In this document: positions 8,637 to 17,441 of the stretch, in pieces
How the letters are laid out: the number at the start of each line of letters is the position of its first letter
Position numbering within the stretch: position 1 is the stretch's first letter
Source: Candidatus Moraniibacteriota bacterium
GTDB lineage: Bacteria > Patescibacteriota > Minisyncoccia > Moranbacterales > UBA1568
NCBI GenBank assembly: GCA_013334245.1
Contig: JAAXXZ010000010.1
Location: 1 to 46,229 of the forward strand
DNA length: 46,229 nt
Reading direction: 5' to 3'
Position numbers and translations under genes: made by a program
The notes under the pieces: generated by a model
The model's input: the letters and a program-made list of their open reading frames with translations, nothing else
Told to the model about the DNA's origin: nothing
Databases searched by the model: none

Positions 8637-9905
8637 ATGGAACGATTCGAAATACAGGGAGGAAAGCGGCTTTCCGGGACCATAGATGTCCGCGGTTCCA
8701 AGAACGCGGCGTTGCCGATTCTGGCCGCGACCCTTCTCTCCACCGAAACGAGCATCGTCAGCAACGTCCCGCGAATCGAGGACGTGTTCCGTCTGCTCGA
8801 AATACTCGAGAGTATCGGCGCCTCTGTAGAGTGGCGGGACGATCGGACGGTCGCGGTGACGCCGCGAGACATCGACCCCGGTCGTATGGACGCTTCACTT
8901 GTCAAAAAAATACGTTCGTCGATACTGCTGCTCGGTTCGCTGCCGGTGCGGTCCGAACGATTCTCACTCTATCAGCCGGGCGGGTGTGTCATCGGATCGA
9001 GGCCGGTCGGGACACATTTCGACGCGCTCCGAAAGCTCGGCGTCAACATCTCGGTCTCCGGGGACGGCAAGGAGTACGTCGTTGACGCCTCCGGGCGGAA
9101 GCCTGGCGATATCGCGCTTCGGGAAATGTCCGTGACCGCTACGGAGAACGCGATGATGCTTGCGGCAGGTATGCCTGGAAAAACGGTCATCCGCGTCGCC
9201 GCGACCGAGCCTCATGTCGAGGACCTCGGGCGGTTTCTCGGGAAGATGGGTGCGAAAATTTCCGGTCTCGGAACGCACGTGATCGAGATCGAAGGGACTG
9301 ACAAGCTTTCCGGTGCCGAGCATGCGGTCATTCCGGATGCCAACGAGGCGGCGACGTTTCTCATTCTCGGCGTCGCGACCGGAAGCCCTCTCACGGTCAC
9401 CAATGCCCGGGAACACCATCTCGACATCGTGCTCGAGAAACTTCGGGAGTTCGGGTCGGATTTTCATGTCGATGGCGATTCGATCACGGTCGTTCCCGCG
9501 GATCGGCTGACCGCCGTGTCGAAGATAGACACCCGCACGTATCCGGGGATACCGTCCGATGTGCAGGCGCCGTTCGGCGTGTTGGCCGCGCTTGCGGACG
9601 GGGAGACGCTTATTTTCGATACGGTCTTCGAGGGCCGTTTCAACTATGTCGCCGAGCTCGAAAAAATGCGCGCACACGCGACGGTGCTCAATCCGCACCA
9701 GGTGACGTTCCGGGGTCCCGCGAAGCTGAGGGGGACGACCATACGAAGCTATGACCTCCGGGCGGGGGCGGCACTCATCATCGCGGCGCTTGCGGCCGAC
9801 GGCAAGACCGTCATCGATGATATTTACCAGGTGGACCGCGGCTATGAGCGTATCGAGGAGCGTCTGTCGGCGCTCGGTGCGGACATACGGCGTGTCGAAG
9901 CGTAA
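8637..9905 (+). CDS. murA: UDP-N-acetylglucosamine 1-carboxyvinyltransferase
   Basis: First committed step of peptidoglycan synthesis: transfers enolpyruvate from PEP to UDP-GlcNAc. The 422-residue protein has the GSKNAALPILAA N-terminal motif and the catalytic cysteine C117 in PGGCVIGSRPVGTH. Because Cys rather than Asp is present, fosfomycin sensitivity is expected from family knowledge. It also has the TYPGIPSDVQAPF and DDIYQVDRGYERIEERL C-terminal blocks. The ATG at 8637 (MERFEIQGGKRLSG) gives the usual N-terminus; an ATG at 8628 would add MAH but lies inside the -10 element. It is followed by mreB after 112 bases. Confidence 0.95.
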   Translation: MERFEIQGGKRLSGTIDVRGSKNAALPILAATLLSTETSIVSNVPRIEDVFRLLEILESIGASVEWRDDRTVAVTPRDIDPGRMDASLVKKIRSSILLLGSLPVRSERFSLYQPGGCVIGSRPVGTHFDALRKLGVNISVSGDGKEYVVDASGRKPGDIALREMSVTATENAMMLAAGMPGKTVIRVAATEPHVEDLGRFLGKMGAKISGLGTHVIEIEGTDKLSGAEHAVIPDANEAATFLILGVATGSPLTVTNAREHHLDIVLEKLREFGSDFHVDGDSITVVPADRLTAVSKIDTRTYPGIPSDVQAPFGVLAALADGETLIFDTVFEGRFNYVAELEKMRAHATVLNPHQVTFRGPAKLRGTTIRSYDLRAGAALIIAALAADGKTVIDDIYQVDRGYERIEERLSALGADIRRVEA

Positions 9906-10017
9906 CGCTTCGAAAAAAAGAATACAGAGCCCGAAAACACAAAGACCAAACGAAACACAAAGAACTGGCTTCGAGATGGGAGGGTTTGTATTCTGAGTCC
10001 CGTGCTTTGCGACTATT

Positions 10018-11031
10018 ATGAATCCATTCGTACGAAAAATCGGTATCGACCTCGGAACGGCGAACACGCTCGTATTCGTTCCCGGGAAAGGCGTCGTGGT
10101 GAACGAACCGTCCGTGGTCGCAGTGTCGGTATTCGAGAACAAGGTGCTTGCTGTCGGGAACGAGGCGAAAGAAATGATCGGCCGGACACCGGATTCGATC
10201 GTCGCGTCCCAACCGCTTCGCGACGGCGCGATAGCCGATTATCGCGTCACCGAGGCTATGCTCCGCTATTTCATCCAGAAGGTTTCCGGACGATTCCGCC
10301 TGATCCGCCCCGAAGTCGTGCTCTCCATTCCTGCCGGTGTCACCTCCACGGAGCGACGCGCGGTTATCGACGCGGCGAACAAGGCGGGCGCGCGCGCGGC
10401 GTACGTCGTGAAGGAGCCGATCCTGGCGGCCATTGGCGCAGGTATTCCGATCCATACCGCCCAAGGGAACATGATCATCAATATCGGCGGCGGAACGTCG
10501 GAGATCGCGGTCATATCGCTCGGCGGCGTGGTCGCGTCGGCGTCGGCACGAGTCGGTGGGAACCGGATCGACCTGGCCATTTCCGACTACATCAAGCGCA
10601 AGTACAGCCTGGCGATCGGAGAGCGTACGGCCGAGGAACTCAAGATAAAGATCGGGGCGGCGATCGCGCAGGTGAAGGAAGACCATATGGACATCCGCGG
10701 TCGCGACCTCATGGGAGGGTTGCCGCGTACCGTCACCGTCTCGTCGAACGAGGTTACCGAGGCGATCCAAGACGAACTTCGCGAAATCGTGAACGTGGTG
10801 AAGCAGGTCCTCCAGGAAACGCCGCCGGAGTTGTCCGCGGATATCATGGATAAGGGCATGGTGCTGTCGGGGGGGACCTCGCAGCTTCGCTATCTCGATC
10901 AGCTGATCGGAAAGACGATCGGCGTGCCGTGCTACGTGGCCGACGACCCGGCGTTCTGTGTGGCGCGCGGGACCGGTATCGTGCTCGAGAACCTCGAGGC
11001 GTATAAACGAAGCATCATGCTGGGGAAGTAG
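10018..11031 (+). CDS. mreB: rod shape-determining protein MreB
   Basis: Bacterial actin homologue that organises cell-wall elongation at the inner membrane. The 337-residue protein has the actin-fold phosphate loops IGIDLGTANTLV and NIGGGTSEIAVI, the EPSVVAV segment, the conserved RVGGNRIDLAISDYIK region, and the LSGGTSQLRYLDQLI adenosine motif. It is full length. The 112-base spacer before it is A-rich and holds at best a weak promoter (TATTCT at 9989-9994). mreC and mreD are not adjacent, which is common in reduced genomes. Confidence 0.95.
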   Translation: MNPFVRKIGIDLGTANTLVFVPGKGVVVNEPSVVAVSVFENKVLAVGNEAKEMIGRTPDSIVASQPLRDGAIADYRVTEAMLRYFIQKVSGRFRLIRPEVVLSIPAGVTSTERRAVIDAANKAGARAAYVVKEPILAAIGAGIPIHTAQGNMIINIGGGTSEIAVISLGGVVASASARVGGNRIDLAISDYIKRKYSLAIGERTAEELKIKIGAAIAQVKEDHMDIRGRDLMGGLPRTVTVSSNEVTEAIQDELREIVNVVKQVLQETPPELSADIMDKGMVLSGGTSQLRYLDQLIGKTIGVPCYVADDPAFCVARGTGIVLENLEAYKRSIMLGK

Positions 11032-11040
11032 GCTTCGCGA

Positions 11041-11138
11041 CTAACAACTAACAACTAACAACTAACAACTAACAACCCATAACCAGCAACGGCATCATTG
11101 TGTTTGGTCGTAGTATGTTGTCAGTTGTCAGTTATCAG
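11041..11138. repeat. CTAACAA tandem repeat with a facing inverted arm
   Basis: Five exact copies of the 7-mer CTAACAA fill 11041-11075. At 11117-11138 a GTTGTCA/GTTATCA series is nearly the reverse complement, with one A-C mismatch per 7-mer. Transcribed RNA could fold into a long regularly bulged hairpin that ends just before the glycosyltransferase start at 11140. Confidence 0.8.
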
Positions 11139-11139
11139 T

Positions 11140-12231
11140 ATGGTAATAGGTATCGACGCGTCGAGGGCGTTCCTTCGGAATCGGACGGGAATCGAGGAAT
11201 ACTCATATCAGGTCATCGCGCATCTCCGCGACCCGCTCCGTAATGAGCGGGTGATTTTGTACGTCCGTGAGGGACAGGGTCCGGATTTCGATCTGCCGGA
11301 ATCGTGGCAGGTGCGGTGTCTACGTGCCCCACGGTTCTGGACGCACGTGCGATTGTCGATGGAGATGTTCCTTCATCGACCCGACGTGCTGTTCGTTCCG
11401 GCGCACACCATACCGTTTATCCATCCCAGACGATCGGTCGTCACGATCCACGGTCTTGAGTACGAATATTCCAAGGAAAGCTATTCTTTCTGGGAGCGGT
11501 TGTATATGCGTTCGGTCATACGGTATTCGTGCCATGCGGCCGAAACGATCGTCGCCGTGTCGGAGAACACGAAACGCGATCTCGTGCGTATGTACGGTGT
11601 GCCTGAAACGAAGGTGCGGGTGGTGCATGAGGGGAAGCCGGAAGAAAAGTCGAAAGTCGCAAGTCGAAAGTCGCAAGTCGAAAGTCGGGAATGCGGAACC
11701 GAACAGCCGTATCTGTTATTCATCGGACGGATCGAGGAGAGGAAGAACGTTCGGAGGATCGTCGAGGCCTTCGATATCCTGAAGGAACGTCACGGCATTC
11801 CGCATGCGCTCGTACTCGCCGGCAAGTCCGGGTACGGGTATGCGGATGTGAAGAACGCGATACAGGCGTCGAAATATCGCGAGAATATCATCGAGAGGGG
11901 GTATGTGAGCGAGGAAGAAAAATTCACGCTCCTTCGTGGTGCGGACATTTTCCTGTTCCCGTCGCTCTATGAAGGCTTCGGCCTACCGGTCGTGGAAGCG
12001 CAGGCAGCCGGAGTGCCGGTCATAACGTCCGATGTCGCTTCATTGCCGGAAATAGGAGGCGATGGGGCGCTGTATGTCGATCCGACGTCTCCCCGGGGGA
12101 TCGCCGACCTGGCCTGGAATCTGCTCTCAGACAAGGCGCTTCGTGATGGTATAATAGAAAAAGGCCGGTCGAACGCGGAACGTTACGTTTGGGCTACATG
12201 CGCGGACGAGATTGCCGGCCTGTTGAAATAA
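11140..12231 (+). CDS. glycosyltransferase family 4 (GT-B fold)
   Basis: The 363-residue retaining glycosyltransferase is probably cytosolic or membrane-associated and probably uses a nucleotide-sugar donor. The N-terminal acceptor domain opens with VIGIDASRAFLRNRTGIEEY, and the C-terminal donor domain has FIGRIEERKNVRRIVEAF and the EX7E signature PSLYEGFGLPVVEAQ. The ATG at 11140 begins the conserved first strand. Between the two Rossmann domains lies an in-frame 42-base tandem repeat (11647-11688). The acceptor is unknown; the neighbouring GT4 and GT39 genes point to surface polysaccharide or glycoprotein assembly. Confidence 0.88.
   Translation: MVIGIDASRAFLRNRTGIEEYSYQVIAHLRDPLRNERVILYVREGQGPDFDLPESWQVRCLRAPRFWTHVRLSMEMFLHRPDVLFVPAHTIPFIHPRRSVVTIHGLEYEYSKESYSFWERLYMRSVIRYSCHAAETIVAVSENTKRDLVRMYGVPETKVRVVHEGKPEEKSKVASRKSQVESRECGTEQPYLLFIGRIEERKNVRRIVEAFDILKERHGIPHALVLAGKSGYGYADVKNAIQASKYRENIIERGYVSEEEKFTLLRGADIFLFPSLYEGFGLPVVEAQAAGVPVITSDVASLPEIGGDGALYVDPTSPRGIADLAWNLLSDKALRDGIIEKGRSNAERYVWATCADEIAGLLK
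11647..11688 (+). repeat. 14-base tandem repeat inside a glycosyltransferase gene
   Basis: Three copies of AAGTCGAAAGTCGC (the last base of the third is G) lie in frame and encode a lysine/serine-rich linker exactly between the two GT-B domains. The same word occurs on the opposite strand in the gap-amidohydrolase spacer at 3402-3414 (ACTTTCGACTTTC). Confidence 0.85.
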
Positions 12232-12310
12232 AGCCGGTGCGTATCGGTCTGGACTGCCTTGAATCGGACGGTCCCTTTCCGGGGGTGAAGTCGTATCAAA
12301 CGAAAGTGAA

Positions 12311-13432
12311 ATGAAACAATCTTCGCACAGGACGGCTTTCGTGCATGACTTCCTCGTCTCTTACGGGGGGGCGGAACGCGTATTGGAGAGCCTGATCAAA
12401 CTTGATGCCGAAGCGCCGATCTATACGATCCTCTACGATGAGGAGGCGATGAAGGGGCGTTTCGAGGGACGCGAAATCCGGACGTCTTTTTTGCAGAAAC
12501 TGCCGAAGTTCATCCGAAAGCGGTATCGGTGGCTGCTTCCGTTATATTCCGTCGCGGTGGAATCCCTCGACCTTCGGGAATTCGATATCGTCATATCGTC
12601 CTCCGGAGCCTGGTCGAAAGGGATCGTGACCAGGCTGCGGACCTTTCATATCGCCTATCTCCATTCCCCGATGCGTCTTTTGTGGGACGCGAACGAACGG
12701 TATCTCGACATGGTCCGTGCCGGGACGTTCGGGCGTTTCGTCGGTCGAATCTATCTTTCCTATCTCCGGGTATGGGACAGGGAGGCGGCCGACCGGCCCG
12801 ACCTACTCGTATCGAATTCCGAGTATACCCGTGAACGGGTGGCGAAGTATTACCGGAGAGATTCGGTCGTCGTCTATCCTCCGGTAACCCTGTCTGAAGG
12901 GCCGGCCCCTCGACCGGCGCGCGAAGACTTTTTTCTGGTCGTTTCCCGCTTGACCGCCAGCAAGGGCATCGATATCGCTGTCGAGGCTTTCAATAAACTG
13001 AGGCTCCCGCTGCGCATCGTCGGGGACGGTCGGGAACGTGCCAGACTGACCGCGTCGGCAGGCGACAGCGTCACGTTCCTCGGAAGCGTCGGGGATGCAG
13101 AGCTTGTTTCCCTCTATCGCCGCGCAAGAGCCGTAGTCGTTCCGTCCGAGGAAGACTTCGGCATGACTGCCGCGGAAGCGGTTCGGTTAGGGACGCCGAT
13201 CATCGCTCTCGGACGCGGCGGAGCCGTGGAAATAATCAGGGAAGGTCTGACCGGGGAGCTGTTCGGTGCACCGACGCCGGAGGTGCTCGCGGAGGCGGTA
13301 CGCAGGTTTCTGGACGGGGGAAGTGCATCGTATGTCATTGATCCCGATGCCGATACGCGTTTTACGGAAGAGCACTTTCTCTCGGTAATGAGCGATCTCG
13401 TGAACAGGAAGAATGATGATCCGATACAATGA
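12311..13432 (+). CDS. glycosyltransferase family 4
   Basis: A second GT-B glycosyltransferase, 373 residues, not closely alike to the one upstream. It starts with FVHDFLVSYGGAERV, the usual glycine-rich acceptor-domain opening. It has HSPMRLLWDANERYL, then a donor domain with VVSRLTASKGIDIAVEAF and the EX7E-like PSEEDFGMTAAEAVRLGTP. Family members of this type often add mannose or related sugars to lipid-linked glycans, but the substrate cannot be read from the sequence. It follows the first GT4 by 79 bases and ends 13 bases before holB. Confidence 0.88.
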   Translation: MKQSSHRTAFVHDFLVSYGGAERVLESLIKLDAEAPIYTILYDEEAMKGRFEGREIRTSFLQKLPKFIRKRYRWLLPLYSVAVESLDLREFDIVISSSGAWSKGIVTRLRTFHIAYLHSPMRLLWDANERYLDMVRAGTFGRFVGRIYLSYLRVWDREAADRPDLLVSNSEYTRERVAKYYRRDSVVVYPPVTLSEGPAPRPAREDFFLVVSRLTASKGIDIAVEAFNKLRLPLRIVGDGRERARLTASAGDSVTFLGSVGDAELVSLYRRARAVVVPSEEDFGMTAAEAVRLGTPIIALGRGGAVEIIREGLTGELFGAPTPEVLAEAVRRFLDGGSASYVIDPDADTRFTEEHFLSVMSDLVNRKNDDPIQ

Positions 13433-13445
13433 ACCGGAACCGGAT

Positions 13446-14315
13446 ATGGACATAATCGGTCATGAACGAAGGCGTGAACAGCTCAGGAAGATCGCCAGAG
13501 GCGAACTTCCTCATCATGCGTTCCTGTTTTCTGGCCCGGAAGGAGTGGGAAAGAGTCTGGTCGCCCGTGAATTCGCGGCTATGCTCCTCGGAAGTCCGGA
13601 CGAGGATCCGTCCGGGAAGCAGGATTTCCTTCTGATCGCCCCGGAGTCGAAAAAAGACGGCGGAAAGAAAAGTATGTCCGTAGAGGCCGTCAGGGAAGTC
13701 GGCATGTTCCTGAGCAGGTTTCCGGCAGAGTCCGTCCGGCGGGTCGTCGTATTGGATGATGCCGACCGGATGACCGAGGCCGCTCAGAACGCGCTTTTGA
13801 AGACGCTGGAGGAACCGAACTCGACCTCGGTGCTTATCCTCGTGGCGGCGAGGACGGGGAAGCTTCTGGATACGGTCGTTTCCCGGACGTTCCGCGTTGC
13901 GTTTTCTCCCGTTTCCGAATCGCTGATCCGGGACCGGTTCGGATCGTCTTCGGTGGAACCGTTCTTCTTTTCCCTGGGGCGTCCGGGGATCGTATCTATG
14001 GCCATGAACGATGCCGATTCTTTCGGTCGTCGTCGGGAATTGCTCAGGTCACTGTTTCGGATCTCGTCCCTTTCTTTTTCCGAACGGCTTGATCTGTCCG
14101 AAAAGCTTTCCGTGTCGCCATCAGAAACGGCGGATCTCTTCGAATGGTGGGTGACGGGACTTCGGAATACGAGACGGAAGGACGCGCTTTCTTTCCGAAC
14201 CGCCGCTCCCTTTTATGGGATTCTCGAGGAGATTGAGAAGACGATCAGGGAGCTTCGCGATACGAACGCCAATGCAAGGCTGCTTATCGATCGGTTGTTT
14301 CTCGTATCACTTTGA
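13446..14315 (+). CDS. holB: DNA polymerase III delta-prime subunit (clamp-loader ATPase)
   Basis: Clamp-loader component of the AAA+ superfamily, 289 residues. The Walker A-type loop GPEGVGKS is at about 30-37. Walker B-like VVVLDDADRMTEAAQNALLKTLEEP and a sensor-type SRTF follow, where SRC is usual. The four zinc-binding cysteines typical of clamp-loader subunits are absent. The ATG at 13446 fits the family N-terminus (DIIGHERRREQL). An upstream in-frame ATG at 13413 would overlap the previous gene by 20 bases. The last bases overlap the next start (TTGA, 14312-14315). Confidence 0.88.
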   Translation: MDIIGHERRREQLRKIARGELPHHAFLFSGPEGVGKSLVAREFAAMLLGSPDEDPSGKQDFLLIAPESKKDGGKKSMSVEAVREVGMFLSRFPAESVRRVVVLDDADRMTEAAQNALLKTLEEPNSTSVLILVAARTGKLLDTVVSRTFRVAFSPVSESLIRDRFGSSSVEPFFFSLGRPGIVSMAMNDADSFGRRRELLRSLFRISSLSFSERLDLSEKLSVSPSETADLFEWWVTGLRNTRRKDALSFRTAAPFYGILEEIEKTIRELRDTNANARLLIDRLFLVSL

Positions 14316-15355
14316 TCCGAAAGGCTGTGAAACAAAAACCGAAAACCAAAATCAAGCCGAATCCGACTTTGGGTCGGAGGACCGGGACCCCCCGTGAGCG
14401 TATGTTCCGTGAGGCGTTTTTTCCGGATCGGCAGTCGCGGAAACCCTTGTTGGTACGGGAAAAGCCCTATCGGAACCGGGTCGGATGGGGGATGATATCC
14501 TTGTGGGTCGTCTTGATTTCGGTGATCGTGTACACCGTATTCTTTTCTGACTTTCATTCAGTCAGGAAGGTCACCGTATCCGGGACGAAAGACGTGTCGC
14601 CCGCAGCGGTCGATTCGTTCGTCCACAGTCGGCTTTCCGGACGTCGATTCGGAATATTTCCCCGTGATAACTTTTTTTCCACTCCGATCGCTTCCCTTGA
14701 GCAGGAGACGCTCCTCGAATTCCCGAAACTCTCACGCGTTTCCATAGCGCGCCGCTTTCCTGACGGATTATCCGTTGACGTCGCCGAGAAGGACCGGTTG
14801 CTCCTTTGGTGTTCGTCCGGACCGTGCTATCTGGTAGGTGATGACGGCATGGCGGCGGAAGCGCAGTTCGCCGATACGGAAGAGAATCGGCCGTTTCTTA
14901 CCCGGATCCTCGATGAAAGCGCCCGACCGGTGGAAATCGGCGAGCGTCTGATGGCTCCGGAGACGGTAAGAGGTGTGCTTTTACTCGAAGCCGGGCTACG
15001 GGAACGCTCCGGTATCGGAATCGTTCCTCCGTATTTTTCACCGTCCCGTGTTTCCGATGAGCTCCGGATATTGACGGATGAAGGTTGGGAATTATTGGTA
15101 AGTGTCGACGTCGAGCCGGAAAAGACGATCGCATCGCTGCGGCTCGTTTTGGAGAAAGAAATTCCTCAGGAAAAACATCCTTCCCTGCGATATATCGATC
15201 TTCGGACCGAAAATCGGGCCTTCTTCGCGTATAAGGACGCGACTCCTCCGCAAGACGGTCCGACCGCGGAGCAAGGCGGACCGACTGTTGCCGTCCCACA
15301 GCCCGCGGCTTCTTCCGATGTCGGCGCGAAGAAAGCGGATGGCAAGAAGAAGTGA
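14312..15355 (+). CDS. ftsQ: FtsQ/DivIB-like cell-division protein with POTRA domain
   Basis: Single-pass membrane protein, 347 residues. A basic cytosolic segment (1-58) is followed by a transmembrane helix at about 59-78 and an extracytoplasmic POTRA-like domain (about 82-155: FHSVRKVTVSGTKDVSPAAV and FPKLSRVSIARRFPDGL). A FtsQ-type beta region ends in a disordered proline/alanine tail. FtsQ links early and late divisome proteins. The start is uncertain: TTG at 14312 overlaps the holB stop, and GTG at 14327 is an alternative. It is last in the murA-mreB-GT-holB series and ends before a bidirectional terminator. Confidence 0.8.
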   Translation: MIRKAVKQKPKTKIKPNPTLGRRTGTPRERMFREAFFPDRQSRKPLLVREKPYRNRVGWGMISLWVVLISVIVYTVFFSDFHSVRKVTVSGTKDVSPAAVDSFVHSRLSGRRFGIFPRDNFFSTPIASLEQETLLEFPKLSRVSIARRFPDGLSVDVAEKDRLLLWCSSGPCYLVGDDGMAAEAQFADTEENRPFLTRILDESARPVEIGERLMAPETVRGVLLLEAGLRERSGIGIVPPYFSPSRVSDELRILTDEGWELLVSVDVEPEKTIASLRLVLEKEIPQEKHPSLRYIDLRTENRAFFAYKDATPPQDGPTAEQGGPTVAVPQPAASSDVGAKKADGKKK

Positions 15356-15471
15356 TCCGAGTCAAACGATGCGGCGGGTACTGTCATCGAAAAGGCGCCG
15401 TTTTGCGGTCGGCTGAAGGTGTGTGCTGATTGTTACGGTCTTATGCCGACTTGGGATAATCGAAATCGTGA

Positions 15472-15496
15472 AAAGCCGGCTCGTATCGAGCCGGCT
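15472..15496. terminator. bidirectional terminator between converging genes
   Basis: AAGCCGGCTCG (15472-15482), loop TAT, CGAGCCGGCTT (15486-15496): a perfect 11-bp stem with T-rich sequence on the + side (CCTGTTTTG) and TTTTC on the other. It serves the ftsQ-like gene (+) and the GT39 gene (-). Confidence 0.82.
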
Positions 15497-15515
15497 TCCT
15501 GTTTTGTCGAAAAAT

Positions 15516-17396
15516 CTATTGCACCGTTTCGACTGGCGGGATGTAGTAGATGAAGATTGTATCGCCGACTCGCGCTATGGGCCGATATCCTCCATCCGTT
15601 ATCCATCGGTATGTCGTTTTTCCCGATTCCTGGGGTTTATGGATGCTTTCCTGGAAGAAGCCGATGGAGATGGCGTACCATCCGGGTGCGAATCCCTGTT
15701 CCGCGTATGAGCCCTCGAACCGGTCTCCGAGATAGTACTTGGGATTCGATCCTCCGAAATAATCCACTTTGATCGTATCGATGGCTGGCAGCGTCAGCGG
15801 AGAACCGAATGACGCACAAGCGTCTCCGGTCACTGTTCCCGATTTACAGGCATCGAAGTCGTTCACGAACGAGCGCAGCCGTTTCACGTCCTGTCCCCAG
15901 TCATAGTTCGAATCGGTCACGTATTGATAGCCGTTGGCGTGGCCTCCGGCCGCCTCGTTGAAGTACGAGAGATATGCGGGATACGCGAGAACGGGAACGG
16001 CGACGATCCAGGCCGAAAGGACGACGAGCGCCGCCTTCGCCGATTTCTCACCGTGGAATCCCTTATGCCGGATGAAATCGAATACCGTCTTCGAGATGAG
16101 GACGTACATGAACGGGAGTATCGGAAACAAATGTCGGAACCCGATGTTGAGGTTTCCGGTCACGCTGACGAAGACATAGAGTGCTATGAAACCGATCATC
16201 GCATACTGGGTGGTATGGCCCTGGTAGGAGCGCGAGAAGATATGGCACCAATTCCGGACCGGTTTCTGTGCGAGGTGTTTTGCAATGCGGAAGAGGGAAT
16301 AGATCGACGTCCCGATAATCAGGAACAGGAGCGGGAGCGTTTCCTTGAGAATGAACACGGCGGGGAAGTACCACGGTGTCGCATGGTTGTCGACGACCCC
16401 GAAGAAGTAATACGTGTTCCCTCCCGCGACGCGTCCGAAGACCATGAACACGCCGAGGAAATATTCCGACAGCGGTTTGAGGACAGGGCTCTGGCTGGTG
16501 GCGCTCACGAAGTCGATGGCGAATTTCCCGAGCGGATGTTTCGCGTCGAGCATCATCTTGGCGATCTCGGGAAGCTTTTCGCCCGGCATGTTTATCGTGT
16601 TCGGCACGTACACCACATATATGAGTACGAAGCATATCGCGACCGCCGCGGCATATTTGAGGAGCGAGACCACGAGATCGAGGAGTCGGAATCCGGCGAC
16701 CGATCCGGCGACCGAGTCCGGCTTCGATTTCGTCAGGGAGTGGATCAGGATGACGAGACCGAAATAGGGAAAGAGCAGGACGGCCGAGAACTTCGCCAGT
16801 TGTGCCAGTCCGAGGACGAGGCCGAACAGGATGACGTTTCGGAAATCGGGCTTCTTTAGAAATCGGAGAAAGGCATAGAAAGCGAAAAAGATGAAGGCGG
16901 CGATTCCGAGGTCGGTTGTCACGTAGTGACTGTGCGCGATCACGTTCGGATCGGCGACGTAGAGGAGGAGAGCGAAGAGGGCGGCGACCGATCCGGCAAG
17001 TTCCTTGGTCCATCGGAATATCGCGAAGCCGAGCAAGAGCGCGAGGATGACGATCGGGAAGCGCGACCAGAAGGTGACGAGTTCGGCGTTGTTGCCGTGG
17101 ATAAATAGGTCGCCGAGTACCCACTGTTCATTCACCCCGTGCTGCCATTGCCAGGAGTCGGTCGGGAACGAAAGGTTCATGAGCAGGAGCGGGAGACCGG
17201 CGAGATCCTTGAGGAGCGGCGGGTGTTCCGGATTCAACCGCATGTCGCCGAAGCGGACATAGGAATACGCGGACGGGATGTGGGCCTTCTCGTCCATCGT
17301 GGTCGATTCCTGCCAGGAGACCGTGATCGTAACGGCAAAGAATATCGCGAGCATGAGCCCGGCGAACAGTCCTGCATGTTTCTTGAGATGGTCCAT
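15516..17396 (-). CDS. polytopic GT39-type (PMT/ArnT-like) glycosyltransferase
   Basis: Integral membrane protein of 626 residues with about a dozen hydrophobic helices. The first outer loop carries the family's acidic pair (D35-E36 in STTMDEKAH) and the RLNPEHPPLLKDLAG motif. Such enzymes take sugar from polyprenyl-phosphate and add it to protein or lipid on the outer face of the membrane. The C-terminal part (about 480-626) is soluble and probably extracytoplasmic. It follows a second GT39-like gene on the same strand after 45 bases. The uppS and polyprenyl synthase genes elsewhere in the window could supply the lipid carrier. Confidence 0.85.
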   Translation of the reverse strand: MDHLKKHAGLFAGLMLAIFFAVTITVSWQESTTMDEKAHIPSAYSYVRFGDMRLNPEHPPLLKDLAGLPLLLMNLSFPTDSWQWQHGVNEQWVLGDLFIHGNNAELVTFWSRFPIVILALLLGFAIFRWTKELAGSVAALFALLLYVADPNVIAHSHYVTTDLGIAAFIFFAFYAFLRFLKKPDFRNVILFGLVLGLAQLAKFSAVLLFPYFGLVILIHSLTKSKPDSVAGSVAGFRLLDLVVSLLKYAAAVAICFVLIYVVYVPNTINMPGEKLPEIAKMMLDAKHPLGKFAIDFVSATSQSPVLKPLSEYFLGVFMVFGRVAGGNTYYFFGVVDNHATPWYFPAVFILKETLPLLFLIIGTSIYSLFRIAKHLAQKPVRNWCHIFSRSYQGHTTQYAMIGFIALYVFVSVTGNLNIGFRHLFPILPFMYVLISKTVFDFIRHKGFHGEKSAKAALVVLSAWIVAVPVLAYPAYLSYFNEAAGGHANGYQYVTDSNYDWGQDVKRLRSFVNDFDACKSGTVTGDACASFGSPLTLPAIDTIKVDYFGGSNPKYYLGDRFEGSYAEQGFAPGWYAISIGFFQESIHKPQESGKTTYRWITDGGYRPIARVGDTIFIYYIPPVETVQ

Positions 17397-17441
17397 AGTG
17401 CGTTTTCTTCTGTTGACGGGTTAATGGGTCGATGGGGGTAT

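Noticed and set aside
15924-16859. 311-residue + strand frame across the GT39 gene
   Set aside because: The opposite frame codes for a membrane protein with helices and the acidic-pair motif. This one is Glu/Arg-rich shadow sequence.
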